Positions 41,293-50,356 of a stretch of DNA of 64,000 nt are shown here, one piece after another. The DNA comes from Aphanothece sacrum FPU1. Its GTDB lineage: Bacteria > Cyanobacteriota > Cyanobacteriia > Cyanobacteriales > Microcystaceae. Under the pieces are notes generated by a model that had not been told where the DNA came from, ran no database searches, and was given only the letters and a program-made list of their open reading frames with translations. The position numbers were made by a program, and so were the translations under genes. Positions within the stretch are counted from its first letter, which is position 1, and the number at the start of each line of letters is the position of its first letter. The DNA lies in NCBI RefSeq assembly GCF_003864295.1, contig NZ_BDQK01000016.1, positions 186,001-250,000 on the forward strand, read 5' to 3'.

Positions 41293-42825
41293 ATGTTGAA
41301 TATCGAAAAAACGTTTGACCAAATCACTGCGATGGGGCCAATGCATCTCAAGGTATTTACTTACATCATGCAGATGCTTACGGATCAATATCAAGTTTCA
41401 ATGCTTGATTTTGACCTGGAAAAATCTATCTTTTTCTATGGTATCGATTCTTTAAAGATCATTGAAATTCATAGCACCCTTGAAGGACAATTAAATACTA
41501 AAATTCCTACTGAGGCTTTTTTCCAAGCAAATACTTTCAAAGAGATGATTGATGATATCGTCAAATCGATTTCTAATCAGGATGATCCTGGAGTTAAAAC
41601 GAGCAACTATTCTTTACAAGCAGAAATTGAAGAAGCTTTAGAATATCTTCTTCGAGATCGTGGCGATGGTGCAACAGAAAACCAAGGCAGTCAGACTAAT
41701 ACTACATTATTGACTGGAGCATCAGGATTTGTCGGTACTTTTTTTCTCAAAGAACTGCTTGAACGCACTGATCTTAAAGTTTTTTGTTTGGTACGCGCTG
41801 CTGATGAAGAAGCTGGGTTAAAAAGGATTAAAAAGACAGCATTAAAATACAATGCTTTTCTGCCTAGTGGATGGGAAAACCGCGTACAAATCGTGATTGG
41901 TGATATGTCCAAAAAGCGGTTTGGACTGCCTGAAAGTGTCTATGAAGATTACGCACAAAAAATAGACAGTGTCTATCATGTTGCGGCAGTAGATAACTTT
42001 TATTTACCCTATAACATTATTAAGAAAACCAATGTTGTCGGAACTATTGAAGTAGCAGATTTTGCCTTGTTCCGAAAAGTTAAACCCTTCTATCATGTAT
42101 CGAGTTGTGCCGTTTCTTTGCTTGAAAAATGCAGTGACCCTCCGACTATTATTGGTCTGGTCAATGGATATGCCCAAACTAAGTATGTAACGGAGCAGAT
42201 TATCTTACGTTTGGCAGAAAAAGGATTACCTTGGATCAGTTTTCGCTTAGGATATTTATATACATTGGGAATTTCCGATGTTGATCTTGATCCCAATATT
42301 TCCTTGAATAAACTGCTTCAATTAGTTACTAAAACCTATGAAGGGGTTGAAGATGATTTCTTCATTGAAGCTGATGCTTTTGAGAATTTCCTCATGTCTA
42401 TTTCTGAAATTGGCTGTGTCCCAGATATGGACGCTAATTTTGATCTCATACCTGTTGAATATGGGGCCAAAGCGATCATTAAGACCTCATTACTACCGAT
42501 GAGTGAGAAAAAAGACTGTTATACTTTCTATAACCCTCATCCCCTCAATTGGTCTGATGTCATCAGCCACTTTAAAAAGATTGATAAACGGATTGAAACG
42601 GTTCCTTTGACAACATTTGTTGACAAGTATCAAGAGTATGTTCGACAGACCAATAACAACAGTATTAAGCTTTTGAAATCTGTAGTATCTCGTGAGTTAG
42701 ATCAACAATTTAATACTATGTTCTGCAAGATTAATACAGATATTGTTAAGGAGGATATTCATTGGTGTCCCCCTTGCGAAAAGCAATTTACTAATACCTA
42801 TGTGGATGTCGTTCTTAATGGATGA
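41293..42825 (+). CDS. ACP-thioester reductase didomain protein
   Basis: This ~510-residue protein begins with an ACP (about 1-95) with phosphopantetheine site Ser53 in YGIDSLKIIEI, closely similar to the ACP ending the preceding protein. A short-chain-dehydrogenase-type thioester reductase domain follows: GASGFVG (142-148) binds NAD(P)H, and Tyr293-x3-Lys297 in YAQTKYVTEQ is the catalytic pair. Such domains release carrier-bound acyl chains as aldehydes or alcohols, as in carboxylic acid reductases and HglB/HetM. The ATG at 41293 with AAGGAAA upstream is preferred over the open-frame start at 41233, which overlaps the ligase gene. Confidence 0.92.
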   Translation: MLNIEKTFDQITAMGPMHLKVFTYIMQMLTDQYQVSMLDFDLEKSIFFYGIDSLKIIEIHSTLEGQLNTKIPTEAFFQANTFKEMIDDIVKSISNQDDPGVKTSNYSLQAEIEEALEYLLRDRGDGATENQGSQTNTTLLTGASGFVGTFFLKELLERTDLKVFCLVRAADEEAGLKRIKKTALKYNAFLPSGWENRVQIVIGDMSKKRFGLPESVYEDYAQKIDSVYHVAAVDNFYLPYNIIKKTNVVGTIEVADFALFRKVKPFYHVSSCAVSLLEKCSDPPTIIGLVNGYAQTKYVTEQIILRLAEKGLPWISFRLGYLYTLGISDVDLDPNISLNKLLQLVTKTYEGVEDDFFIEADAFENFLMSISEIGCVPDMDANFDLIPVEYGAKAIIKTSLLPMSEKKDCYTFYNPHPLNWSDVISHFKKIDKRIETVPLTTFVDKYQEYVRQTNNNSIKLLKSVVSRELDQQFNTMFCKINTDIVKEDIHWCPPCEKQFTNTYVDVVLNG

Positions 42826-42836
42826 TTTCTGAGTAA

Positions 42837-42877
42837 ATGCCCCATTTTTTAACATTTATATTTTTACAATGGGGCAT
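42837..42877 (+). terminator. Hairpin between reductase and desaturase genes
   Basis: Arms ATGCCCCATT (42837-42846) and AATGGGGCAT (42868-42877) are exact complements around a 21-base AT-rich loop. No T-run follows, so it may be an attenuator or an RNA processing/stability hairpin that sets different levels for the upstream and downstream genes. Confidence 0.55.
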
Positions 42878-42923
42878 CAATACTCACTCGATATTGTTCT
42901 ATAAATCCTAAGGAGATAATTTA

Positions 42924-43844
42924 ATGACAGCAACAATTTCAACAACAATGTCACCCAAAAAACCCATTGATTTTGTTGAACGTAATAATCTGAAAGCGTT
43001 CCGAGAAATTCTAAGAGATTGGCTCGCTATTGCTTTAATTATAGTCTTTAGTATATGGGCAAATAATATCTTTGTTTATGTTATTTGTGTTTGGTTAATT
43101 GGGGCTTTTCAATTTGCTCTTGCAGAAGCTATTGCTCACGAAGCAGCCCATTATAATTTATTTACCTCAAAAGTCTGGAATGACCACCTAGAGTTTCTAT
43201 ATGCTTTCCCATTTTTTCGCACCCTTTATTCTTATCGGAAACATCACTTTCCTCACCATACATATTTAGGAAGTGAAAAAGATTACCTCATTGAACAATA
43301 TGAATTTTTAGGATTAAATAAAACAAACAAGAACGTTTTTATGATCTTGTTTGTTAAACCGATATTAGGCTTTTCTGCCATTTTCTTTGTTGTTGAAACT
43401 ATTCATGATACTCTTCTAAACTTTAAAACAGGGCTACAAGAAAATAATGAACGTTTGCTTAAAAATCTCCTTCAACTTTGTTTATTCTGGCTAGTCGTTA
43501 TTTTCGGGTTTTATTGGTCAGGACATTTAGATATTTTATTACTTTACTGGTTTGTTCCTTTACTATGGTCTTATTCTTTTTTTTCAGCTTTTAATGAAGT
43601 GCAGGAACATTGTAATACTGTGTCAGGAACAAGATCAAATGTCAATCCTGTTGTTAATTTGATATTTCACAATGGAGGTTATCATTATGTTCACCACTTA
43701 TGTCCCACAATTCCTTGGTATAACCTGCCCAAAGCACATCAGTCTTTATGTCCAAATAACCCAGATGTATCAAGAAGTTTTCTAGATAGCTATCGGCAAA
43801 TAACCCGTGACAATTCAGCAATAAAATCATCAGAAGCTAATTAA
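42924..43844 (+). CDS. Membrane fatty acid desaturase (306 aa)
   Basis: This is a di-iron membrane desaturase or hydroxylase. The histidine boxes are HEAAH (His72-His76), HHFPHH (107-112) and HYVHH (His254-His258). Hydrophobic pairs at about 30-70 and 140-220 give four helices. The compact size and HEAAH box recall short desaturases that act on carrier-bound chains. It lies between an ACP-thioester reductase and a second desaturase with an AAGGAG site at 42910-42915, so the substrate is probably an acyl-ACP made by the upstream ligase. Position and type of double or triple bond cannot be read from sequence. Confidence 0.85.
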   Translation: MTATISTTMSPKKPIDFVERNNLKAFREILRDWLAIALIIVFSIWANNIFVYVICVWLIGAFQFALAEAIAHEAAHYNLFTSKVWNDHLEFLYAFPFFRTLYSYRKHHFPHHTYLGSEKDYLIEQYEFLGLNKTNKNVFMILFVKPILGFSAIFFVVETIHDTLLNFKTGLQENNERLLKNLLQLCLFWLVVIFGFYWSGHLDILLLYWFVPLLWSYSFFSAFNEVQEHCNTVSGTRSNVNPVVNLIFHNGGYHYVHHLCPTIPWYNLPKAHQSLCPNNPDVSRSFLDSYRQITRDNSAIKSSEAN

Positions 43845-43887
43845 AATTTATCTGACCAGAAAAAATCATAAAAAGGAGTTGAATCTC

Positions 43888-45021
43888 ATGACACAAACAG
43901 TAAAACAAACAGTATCTTATCCATCTTATCCATCAAATATTGAATCTATTAAAAAGCTAAAATTTGCTGAAAATACAGAGTTTCGAGCCACTTTAAACCG
44001 ACGAGTTGATGATTTTTTTCAAACCACTGGACGACAAAAACGAGACTGTCCCCAGATGTATTTGAAGACAGCTATTCTAGTCCTCGGTTTTATAGCTATT
44101 TATGTATCTTTAGTTTTTCTAGTACAAGAATGGTGGCAAGCTCTAAGTTTATCAATTTTACTTGGACTGTTCATGGATGGCATTGGTTTTAACCTTCAAC
44201 ACGATGGTTCCCACAATGCCTATTCCAACCTTTCTTGGGTGAATAAGCTGATGGCCATGTCGATGGACTTAATTGGCTTAAGTTCCTATTATTGGAAGAT
44301 GGGACACACTGTACTTCATCATAAATATGTCAATTTAACAGGGTATGACCAAGATTTTGAGTTTGGTATTTTTGCTAGAAAAACACCCTTTCAGAAGCGG
44401 CTTCCTCATCATCGTTGGCAACATTATTATATCTGGTTACTTTATGGGGTGTATGCTATCGAATGGTCATTAATCCGCGATATTAATAATTTATTAAGCA
44501 ATAAAATAGACTATCTCGATTATCCTAGACCAAAAGGAATGGATCTAGTTATCTTTTGGCTAGGAAAGTTAATCTTTTTGACTTTTGCTTTCGGTATTCC
44601 CTTAATATTTCATTCGGTCTGGAATGTTTTATTGTGCTATGGAGTTGCCATATTTAATATGGGTTTCTTCATGAATTGTATTTTTTTATTAGCCCACGAA
44701 GTTGAAGAAGCAAAATTTCCTATGCCGTCAGAAGATACGGGAATGGTAGAAAATGAATGGGCAATTCATCAGATTGAAACCAGTGTCAATTGTTCCTTTA
44801 ATCCTTTTTTAAATTGGTTTTGCGGCGGACTAAATTTTCAAATTGAGCATCATTTATTTCCAAATATTTGTCATATAAATTATGCTTATATAGCCCCTAT
44901 TGTTGAAAAGACTTGTCAGGAATTTGGCGTAAAATATCAAACAAATAAGTCACTTTTTGCTTCTTTGTCATCACATTTTCGATTACTGCGTCGTCTTGGT
45001 AAATCAAGTTCAACTCTTTAA
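43888..45021 (+). CDS. Membrane fatty acid desaturase, DesD/front-end type (377 aa)
   Basis: This is a desaturase with boxes HDGSH (His105-His109), HTVLHH (His140-His145) and QIEHH (Gln318-His322). The glutamine in the third box marks the front-end (delta-6-like) subfamily, in which the new bond is placed between the carboxyl end and an existing bond; no cytochrome b5 domain is present. The ATG at 43888 follows AAAAGGAG by nine bases; the open frame's TTG at 43879 is not preferred. It is the last gene of the lipid operon, followed by an intrinsic terminator. Its partner is the preceding desaturase. Confidence 0.88.
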   Translation: MTQTVKQTVSYPSYPSNIESIKKLKFAENTEFRATLNRRVDDFFQTTGRQKRDCPQMYLKTAILVLGFIAIYVSLVFLVQEWWQALSLSILLGLFMDGIGFNLQHDGSHNAYSNLSWVNKLMAMSMDLIGLSSYYWKMGHTVLHHKYVNLTGYDQDFEFGIFARKTPFQKRLPHHRWQHYYIWLLYGVYAIEWSLIRDINNLLSNKIDYLDYPRPKGMDLVIFWLGKLIFLTFAFGIPLIFHSVWNVLLCYGVAIFNMGFFMNCIFLLAHEVEEAKFPMPSEDTGMVENEWAIHQIETSVNCSFNPFLNWFCGGLNFQIEHHLFPNICHINYAYIAPIVEKTCQEFGVKYQTNKSLFASLSSHFRLLRRLGKSSSTL

Positions 45022-45031
45022 TTTATTTGGC

Positions 45032-45076
45032 TAGGTTGGCTTTCTTGTATTAAGTAAATAGCCAACCTATTTTTAT
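45032..45076 (+). terminator. Intrinsic terminator after the desaturase pair
   Basis: The inverted repeat TAGGTTGGCT (45032-45041) and AGCCAACCTA (45060-45069) is followed by TTTTTATT. It ends the ligase-to-desaturase operon and separates it from the exporter genes. Confidence 0.8.
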
Positions 45077-45225
45077 TACTCTCCTAACTTTACAGAATCA
45101 TAGTGATTGTTCTAAAATTATGTTATAGTTTCTCAAAAAGCGAAGATCTGATTTTCATGAAAAATGGAACATAATGCTATCGCAAAAACTCTAATAAACC
45201 ATTATTTTGATCATTTCTGATTGTT

Positions 45226-45900
45226 ATGACTACCATCAAATTAGCAACAAATACTCTACTCAATGAAACTCAAGAAAATAAGTTAGCTAATCAAAATTCT
45301 ATTGCTCGTCTGAGTAGAATAGCTGACATTATTTTTGCGCTGGCAATGGCTCAATGCTTTTTTGCTGTCGATTTTCCAGTTAAATTTGATCATCCGACTA
45401 ATTCACAAGCGATCACTTTTTTACTAGAGCAAATAAAACCTCTAATTAGTTATATAATTGCTTTTGTTATTGTGGGGTTTTATTGGGTTGATAATCTCAA
45501 TCAATTTAAGTATTACAAGAAAACAGATTCCGTCCATAGTTTTATCTATCTACTCTATTTAATGGGAATGTTTCTGATTCCTTACTGTGATACTTTAGTT
45601 ATCTATTTTCCCGACAATGCACTTGTCAAAATCTGCTTTAGCATCAACACTACATTTATTGGGTTGCTCTCATGTTTGAACTGGATTTATGCTACTCATA
45701 AACGTCGGCTAGTAGATTATGATCTAAATCATAAAACTATCATTTCAACACGCTGGCGAATCCTAATAGAACCGATTTTTTCTCTATTAACTATTGGAGT
45801 AGCTTTAATCGATCAATCTTGGTGGGAATATGTCTGGTTTTTATTGCCCATTCCTTATTTTTTGAATGACAAAATATTTGGAAATTCTGAACAAAGGTAA
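45226..45900 (+). CDS. TMEM175/DUF1211-like membrane protein
   Basis: This 224-residue protein has about six membrane helices. The first (RLSRIADIIFALAMAQCFFAVDFP) resembles the RxxxFSD helix of TMEM175-type potassium or proton channels, but the FSD reads IAD. A second helix pair has ISYIIAFVIVGFYWVDNLNQF, also like the family. It ends 3 bp before the MFS-DevB gene, so it is coupled to the exporter. Its role there is unknown; it could balance ions during export or be an independent channel. Family assignment is moderate. Confidence 0.65.
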   Translation: MTTIKLATNTLLNETQENKLANQNSIARLSRIADIIFALAMAQCFFAVDFPVKFDHPTNSQAITFLLEQIKPLISYIIAFVIVGFYWVDNLNQFKYYKKTDSVHSFIYLLYLMGMFLIPYCDTLVIYFPDNALVKICFSINTTFIGLLSCLNWIYATHKRRLVDYDLNHKTIISTRWRILIEPIFSLLTIGVALIDQSWWEYVWFLLPIPYFLNDKIFGNSEQR

Positions 45901-45903
45901 ATT

Positions 45904-48405
45904 ATGTTTTCCTCTCCCTTACAATTACCTAACTTTCGTTGGCTTTGGTTAGGACAAACTCTAATTTTTGCGGCAGTTCAATTCTGGTTTGTCTCATTAG
46001 CTTGGTTGGTACTCCAGAAAACAGGTTCAGGTTTAGCTGTTGGTTTGGTCTTAATGTCGGCTGCTATCCCACGAGCTTTATTCATGTTAATAGGAGGAGG
46101 TATTAGTGATCGACTACCTCCCAAAAATGTCACTACTATTTCCTCTTTAATTAATGCTATTCTCATAGGATTAGTTACTATTATCTTATTTTTTGATGCT
46201 TTTGGGCTTAAATATTTGATCGTCATTGCTATTATTTTTGGACTATCAGAAGCTCTTTTATATCCATCAATTCTGGCACTTTTACCTCAATTAATTAGGA
46301 AATCTAAATTAGCACAAGCTAATGCCTGGATACAAGGTAGTGAAGAACTTTCCGAAATTATTGGCCCTGCTACTGCGGGCTTTATTATTGGTGCATTTGG
46401 CATAACCTTTGCTTTTGCTATCAATACTCTGACCTTTGCTTTTGGTAGTCTATTTATTTATCTAGTTCGGACTCGCCGTAAATTTGCTATTACTGAGTCA
46501 CAAACACACTCTTTAAAAGATGAAATTATCGTCGGTTTACGCTATGCTTGGACACAACCTGCTATACGCATCAGTCTGTTACTATTAGCAATGATTAATT
46601 TGGCTATGTTAGGCCCTTTAATTATTGGCGTTGCCGATTTAGTATACTTACGTTTTAACGGTAATGCTACAATTTTTGGCTATTTACAGTCAGCCTACGG
46701 TATAGGAGCATTAATCGGTGTCTTTTTTGCGGGTCAACTTAATAGTATTAAGACTCCTAAAACTGCTTTAATCTTGCTTACTTATGGTCTAGGAATAGGA
46801 CTAATATCATTAGGATTTCTGTATAATATTTGGGTAGTATCAGGGGTAATTTCTTTGATGGGAATAGGATGCGGTATGGTCAGTGTATTAGGAATGACTT
46901 GGTTGCAAAAAAATACACCCGTTCAAATGCAAGGAAGAATAATGGGTCTAACTATGTTTGCAGCAGTAGCTCTTGACCCTTTTTCTCAAGCTATCTCTGG
47001 AATTTTACTTGAGATAAGTCTTACAGGTTTATTCGTGGTAGCAGGGGTCACAATGGTACTTACAGGATTAATTTCATCGATGACTAACTATAAGGAGATA
47101 ATAAATATGTCTGCGCCTTCCTTTTTGCCAAAATTTCGTTCTTGGCAATGGATTTTAGCGATTGCTGTTGGGGCCACAAGTATCTTGAGTGTTGGTGTTG
47201 TTTCTCAATTTCTGCCCCTGAAAGGGAGTAGTTCACCCCTGAAAGAGTCCAAAGCAACAATTCCTCCTATCACCAAAGTTGCTGCTTTAGGACGCTTAGA
47301 ACCGGAAAATGAGGTCATTCGTCTGGATGTACCTTTACCATTAGAAGGAGATTTGGTCGAACAATTATTAGTTAAAGAAGGGTCAAAAGTATCAGCTAAT
47401 CAAGTAATAGCTATTTTAGATTCTCGTAGTCGCTTACAATCCTTGGTAACACAAGCTCAAGAACAGTTAAAAATAGCTCAAGCGCGTCTGTCTCAAGTTC
47501 AAGCTGGTGCTAAAATTGGAGAGATTAATGCCCAAAAATCAACAGTTGAAAAAGTTAAAGCTGATTTAGATGGGCAAATGAAGGAACAAAAGGCAACTAT
47601 TGCTAAATTAGAAGCTCAGTTATGGGGAGAAACCGCAACACAAAAAGCAACAATTTCTCGTTTACAAGCAGAATTAGAAAATGCTAAAACTGAGTGTCAG
47701 CGTTATCAGATTTTATATCAAGATGGAGTTGTTTCTGTTTCTGATTATGATAGTAAATGTCTCAGACAAACAACTCTTCAAGAAAGTGTCAAAGAATCTC
47801 AAGCTAATCTTAACCGTATCATCACTACTTATCAAGAACAAATACAAGAAGCTCAGGCTAATTTAACTCGTACTTTAGCAACAGGAAGCCAACAAATTCA
47901 ACAAGAAAAGGCTACACTTAACCAAGTTTCTGAAGTTCGTCCAGTTGATATACAAATAGCTCAAGCTGAAGTTGATAATGCTTTTGCTAATTTACAACAA
48001 GCAAAAACTAACTTAAATCAAGTCTATATAAAAAGCCCTATTAATGGACAAATTATTAAAATTCATACAAGAGTTGGGGAAAAAATTGGTGATGCTGGTT
48101 TAGTAGAATTGGCACAAACCAATGATATGATTGTTGTTGCAGAAATCTATCAAACTGATATTGAGAAGGTAAAATTAGGACAAAAAGCTGTTATTACTAG
48201 CCAAGCTTTTTCGGGTCAATTAAAAGGGACTGTCTCTCAAATTGGTTTACAGGTGAGTAAGCAAAATATTTTTAGCACTCAACCTGGAGAAAATCTTGAT
48301 CGCCGGGTGGTAGAAGTGAAAATACGTCTTAATCCTCAAGATGCTAAAAAAGTAGCTGGTTTAACTAATTTACAAGTCCAAATTAAGCTTGATATTAAAG
48401 AATAA
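45904..48405 (+). CDS. MFS transporter fused to DevB-type HlyD adaptor
   Basis: This is an 833-residue frame. Residues 1 to about 395 are a twelve-helix MFS protein (WLVLQKTGSGLAVGLVLMSA; DRLPPKN; GFIIGAFGITFAFAINTL). From Met402 onward it is a DevB-type membrane-fusion adaptor: one N-terminal helix (WILAIAVGATSILSVGVV), VAALGRLEPENEVIRLDVPL, a long coiled coil (about 510-680) and a lipoyl/barrel end. The join reads NYKEIINM, encoded by TATAAGGAGATAATAAATATG, which is itself a Shine-Dalgarno plus start. A stand-alone DevB from 47107 is therefore plausible. Followed by devC and devA. Confidence 0.88.
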   Translation: MFSSPLQLPNFRWLWLGQTLIFAAVQFWFVSLAWLVLQKTGSGLAVGLVLMSAAIPRALFMLIGGGISDRLPPKNVTTISSLINAILIGLVTIILFFDAFGLKYLIVIAIIFGLSEALLYPSILALLPQLIRKSKLAQANAWIQGSEELSEIIGPATAGFIIGAFGITFAFAINTLTFAFGSLFIYLVRTRRKFAITESQTHSLKDEIIVGLRYAWTQPAIRISLLLLAMINLAMLGPLIIGVADLVYLRFNGNATIFGYLQSAYGIGALIGVFFAGQLNSIKTPKTALILLTYGLGIGLISLGFLYNIWVVSGVISLMGIGCGMVSVLGMTWLQKNTPVQMQGRIMGLTMFAAVALDPFSQAISGILLEISLTGLFVVAGVTMVLTGLISSMTNYKEIINMSAPSFLPKFRSWQWILAIAVGATSILSVGVVSQFLPLKGSSSPLKESKATIPPITKVAALGRLEPENEVIRLDVPLPLEGDLVEQLLVKEGSKVSANQVIAILDSRSRLQSLVTQAQEQLKIAQARLSQVQAGAKIGEINAQKSTVEKVKADLDGQMKEQKATIAKLEAQLWGETATQKATISRLQAELENAKTECQRYQILYQDGVVSVSDYDSKCLRQTTLQESVKESQANLNRIITTYQEQIQEAQANLTRTLATGSQQIQQEKATLNQVSEVRPVDIQIAQAEVDNAFANLQQAKTNLNQVYIKSPINGQIIKIHTRVGEKIGDAGLVELAQTNDMIVVAEIYQTDIEKVKLGQKAVITSQAFSGQLKGTVSQIGLQVSKQNIFSTQPGENLDRRVVEVKIRLNPQDAKKVAGLTNLQVQIKLDIKE
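47091..47109 (+). promoter_or_regulatory. Internal ribosome binding site and ATG inside the MFS-DevB frame
   Basis: AAGGAG at 47092-47097 precedes an in-frame ATG at 47107-47109 by nine bases. Related DevB proteins begin at this point. It suggests that an ancestral MFS stop codon was lost and that the adaptor can still be translated by itself. Confidence 0.7.
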
Positions 48406-48450
48406 AGTATCTAAAATATTCAGACTTATATAAAAATCAACTAATTATTT

Positions 48451-49614
48451 ATGTTCACTAAATTTTTTCGGAAAACTCCTTTAGCATGGCATCAATTAAT
48501 CAAAGAAAAAATACGTCTAAGTGTTGCCATTGCCGGGATTGCTTTTGCTGATATTCTGATTTTTTTTCAATTAGGAATTTTAGACTCTCTTCTTGATGGA
48601 TCTGCCAAATCTCATCAGATTTTACAAGGAGATCTGGTATTAGTTAACTCTCAATTTCAAACATTATTCTTAGTCAAAGATTTTCCCAGAGAAAGACTAC
48701 AGCAAACTCTCGCTTATGATGGAGTAGAATCAGTATCACCCGTCTATATAAAGTTTGCTCAGTGGCGTAATCCTCAAACTCAGCTTAGCCGTAGTATTTT
48801 AGTCTGGGGAATTGATCCAATTAATTCACCTTTTTCTTTCCCAGAAATTAAGGATAATCAATCACAATTACAATTATTAGGTAATGTGTTATTTGACCAA
48901 GGATCTCGACCTGAATATGGAACAATACCCGACTTATTAAAAGAGCAAGAAAAAGTAGAAATTCAGATTAATGAGAAAACTGTAAATGTGATTGCTTTAT
49001 TTAATCTAGGAGCTTCTTTTGTTACTGATGGTAACGTAATTATGAGTGATTCTACTTTTTTAAGCCTCTTTCCTAATCAGCAACCTAACGATATTTCTTT
49101 GGGATTAATTAAAGTTAAAGTTGGGACAGATATTAAAGCACTTCAAGCACAAATGATTGCTAATTTACCTAAAGATATCAAAGTCGTTACTCCCTCTGAG
49201 TTAGCTCAAAATGAAATTGATTATTGGACAACTCAAGGTATTGGTTTTATCTTTGAGTTAGGGGTAATGGTAGGTTTTATTGTGGGTGTTGTAATTGTTT
49301 ATCAAATTCTTTATTCGGATGTATCAGATCACTTACCAGAATACGCTACTCTCAAAGCAATGGGATACAGTGATGGTTACTTATTAGGTGTCTTAATGCA
49401 GTCTGCATTATTATTAGCAATTTTGGGTTATATTCCTGGTTTTGTATTATCTTTAGGTCTTTATCAAGTTGGTTCTGTTGCTACTCAATTACCGATTATG
49501 ATGAAAGTTAGTCGCGCTCTTATCGTGCTAATTTTAACAATTATTATGTGTGCTATTTCAGGGGTGATCGCTATGAATAAACTTCGCTTAGCTGATCCGG
49601 CTGATATTTTTTAG
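48451..49614 (+). CDS. devC: DevC-type ABC exporter permease
   Basis: This 387-residue MacB/FtsX-type permease has one N-terminal helix (LSVAIAGIAFADILIFFQLGIL), a large periplasmic domain (about residues 45-265) and three C-terminal helices (IGFIFELGVMVGFIVGVVIVYQILYSDV; VLMQSALLLAILGYIPGFVLSLGLY; ALIVLILTIIMCAISGVIA). With DevA and DevB it forms the exporter that in Anabaena carries heterocyst glycolipids, working with a TolC-like channel. Here it follows the MFS-DevB gene by 45 bp. Substrate is inferred from the neighbouring lipid genes. Confidence 0.9.
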   Translation: MFTKFFRKTPLAWHQLIKEKIRLSVAIAGIAFADILIFFQLGILDSLLDGSAKSHQILQGDLVLVNSQFQTLFLVKDFPRERLQQTLAYDGVESVSPVYIKFAQWRNPQTQLSRSILVWGIDPINSPFSFPEIKDNQSQLQLLGNVLFDQGSRPEYGTIPDLLKEQEKVEIQINEKTVNVIALFNLGASFVTDGNVIMSDSTFLSLFPNQQPNDISLGLIKVKVGTDIKALQAQMIANLPKDIKVVTPSELAQNEIDYWTTQGIGFIFELGVMVGFIVGVVIVYQILYSDVSDHLPEYATLKAMGYSDGYLLGVLMQSALLLAILGYIPGFVLSLGLYQVGSVATQLPIMMKVSRALIVLILTIIMCAISGVIAMNKLRLADPADIF

Positions 49615-49634
49615 TTTTAAGGATAGTTTAATCT

Positions 49635-50351
49635 ATGCAAAGTCTTTCATTTAACCCAACAAATTCAATAGAACCTGTTATCTCTATTGGTTCTCTTAAT
49701 CACTATTTTGGTGAAGGAAAACTCCGTAAACAAATCTTATTTGATATTAATCTTAATATTAATCTAGGAGAAATTGTCATTCTTACAGGTCCTTCTGGTT
49801 CTGGCAAAACGACTCTACTAACTTTAATGGGTGGGTTACGTTCTGCTCAAGAAGGAAGTCTAAAAATTTTGGGACAGCAAATACGTGGAGCAAATAAAAA
49901 ACAATTAACTAAACTTCGTAAGCAACTTGGCTATATTTTTCAAGCACATAACTTAATGATGTTTTTAACAGCTAAACAGAATGTTCGTCTATCTTTAGAA
50001 CTTCATGATCATTTCCTAGAGCAAAATCTTGATGGTAAAGCACAATCTATATTAGAAGCAGTTGGTTTAGGTAATAGAGTCGATTATTATCCAGAAAATT
50101 TATCCGGTGGACAAAAACAAAGAGTAGCGATCGCTCGTGCTTTAGCAAGTAACCCTAAAATTATTTTAGCAGATGAACCCACTGCCGCACTTGATAAAAA
50201 ATCGGGGCGAGATGTAGTAGAATTGATGCAGAATTTGGCCAAAGAACAAGGATGTACTATTCTTCTTGTTACTCATGATAATCGGATTCTTGACATCGCA
50301 CATCGCATTATTTATATGGAGGATGGCCGCTTAATCCCTAATCCGGTTTAG
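49635..50351 (+). CDS. devA: DevA-type ABC exporter ATPase
   Basis: This 238-residue ATPase has Walker A GPSGSGKT (52-59), signature LSGGQKQRVAIARALA, Walker B IILADEPTAALDKKSG and the switch histidine in LLVTHDNRILD. The TLLTLMGGLRSAQEGSLKILG segment is characteristic of DevA. It follows devC by 20 bp and completes the exporter. A MITE lies 5 bp after its stop, so the transcript probably ends in or near that element. Confidence 0.93.
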   Translation: MQSLSFNPTNSIEPVISIGSLNHYFGEGKLRKQILFDINLNINLGEIVILTGPSGSGKTTLLTLMGGLRSAQEGSLKILGQQIRGANKKQLTKLRKQLGYIFQAHNLMMFLTAKQNVRLSLELHDHFLEQNLDGKAQSILEAVGLGNRVDYYPENLSGGQKQRVAIARALASNPKIILADEPTAALDKKSGRDVVELMQNLAKEQGCTILLVTHDNRILDIAHRIIYMEDGRLIPNPV

Positions 50352-50356
50352 TTAAT

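Noticed and set aside
45904-48405. Treating the MFS-DevB frame as a sequencing artefact
   Set aside because: The frame is continuous with good codon use on both sides and no homopolymer at the join; a single-base error remains possible but is not indicated.
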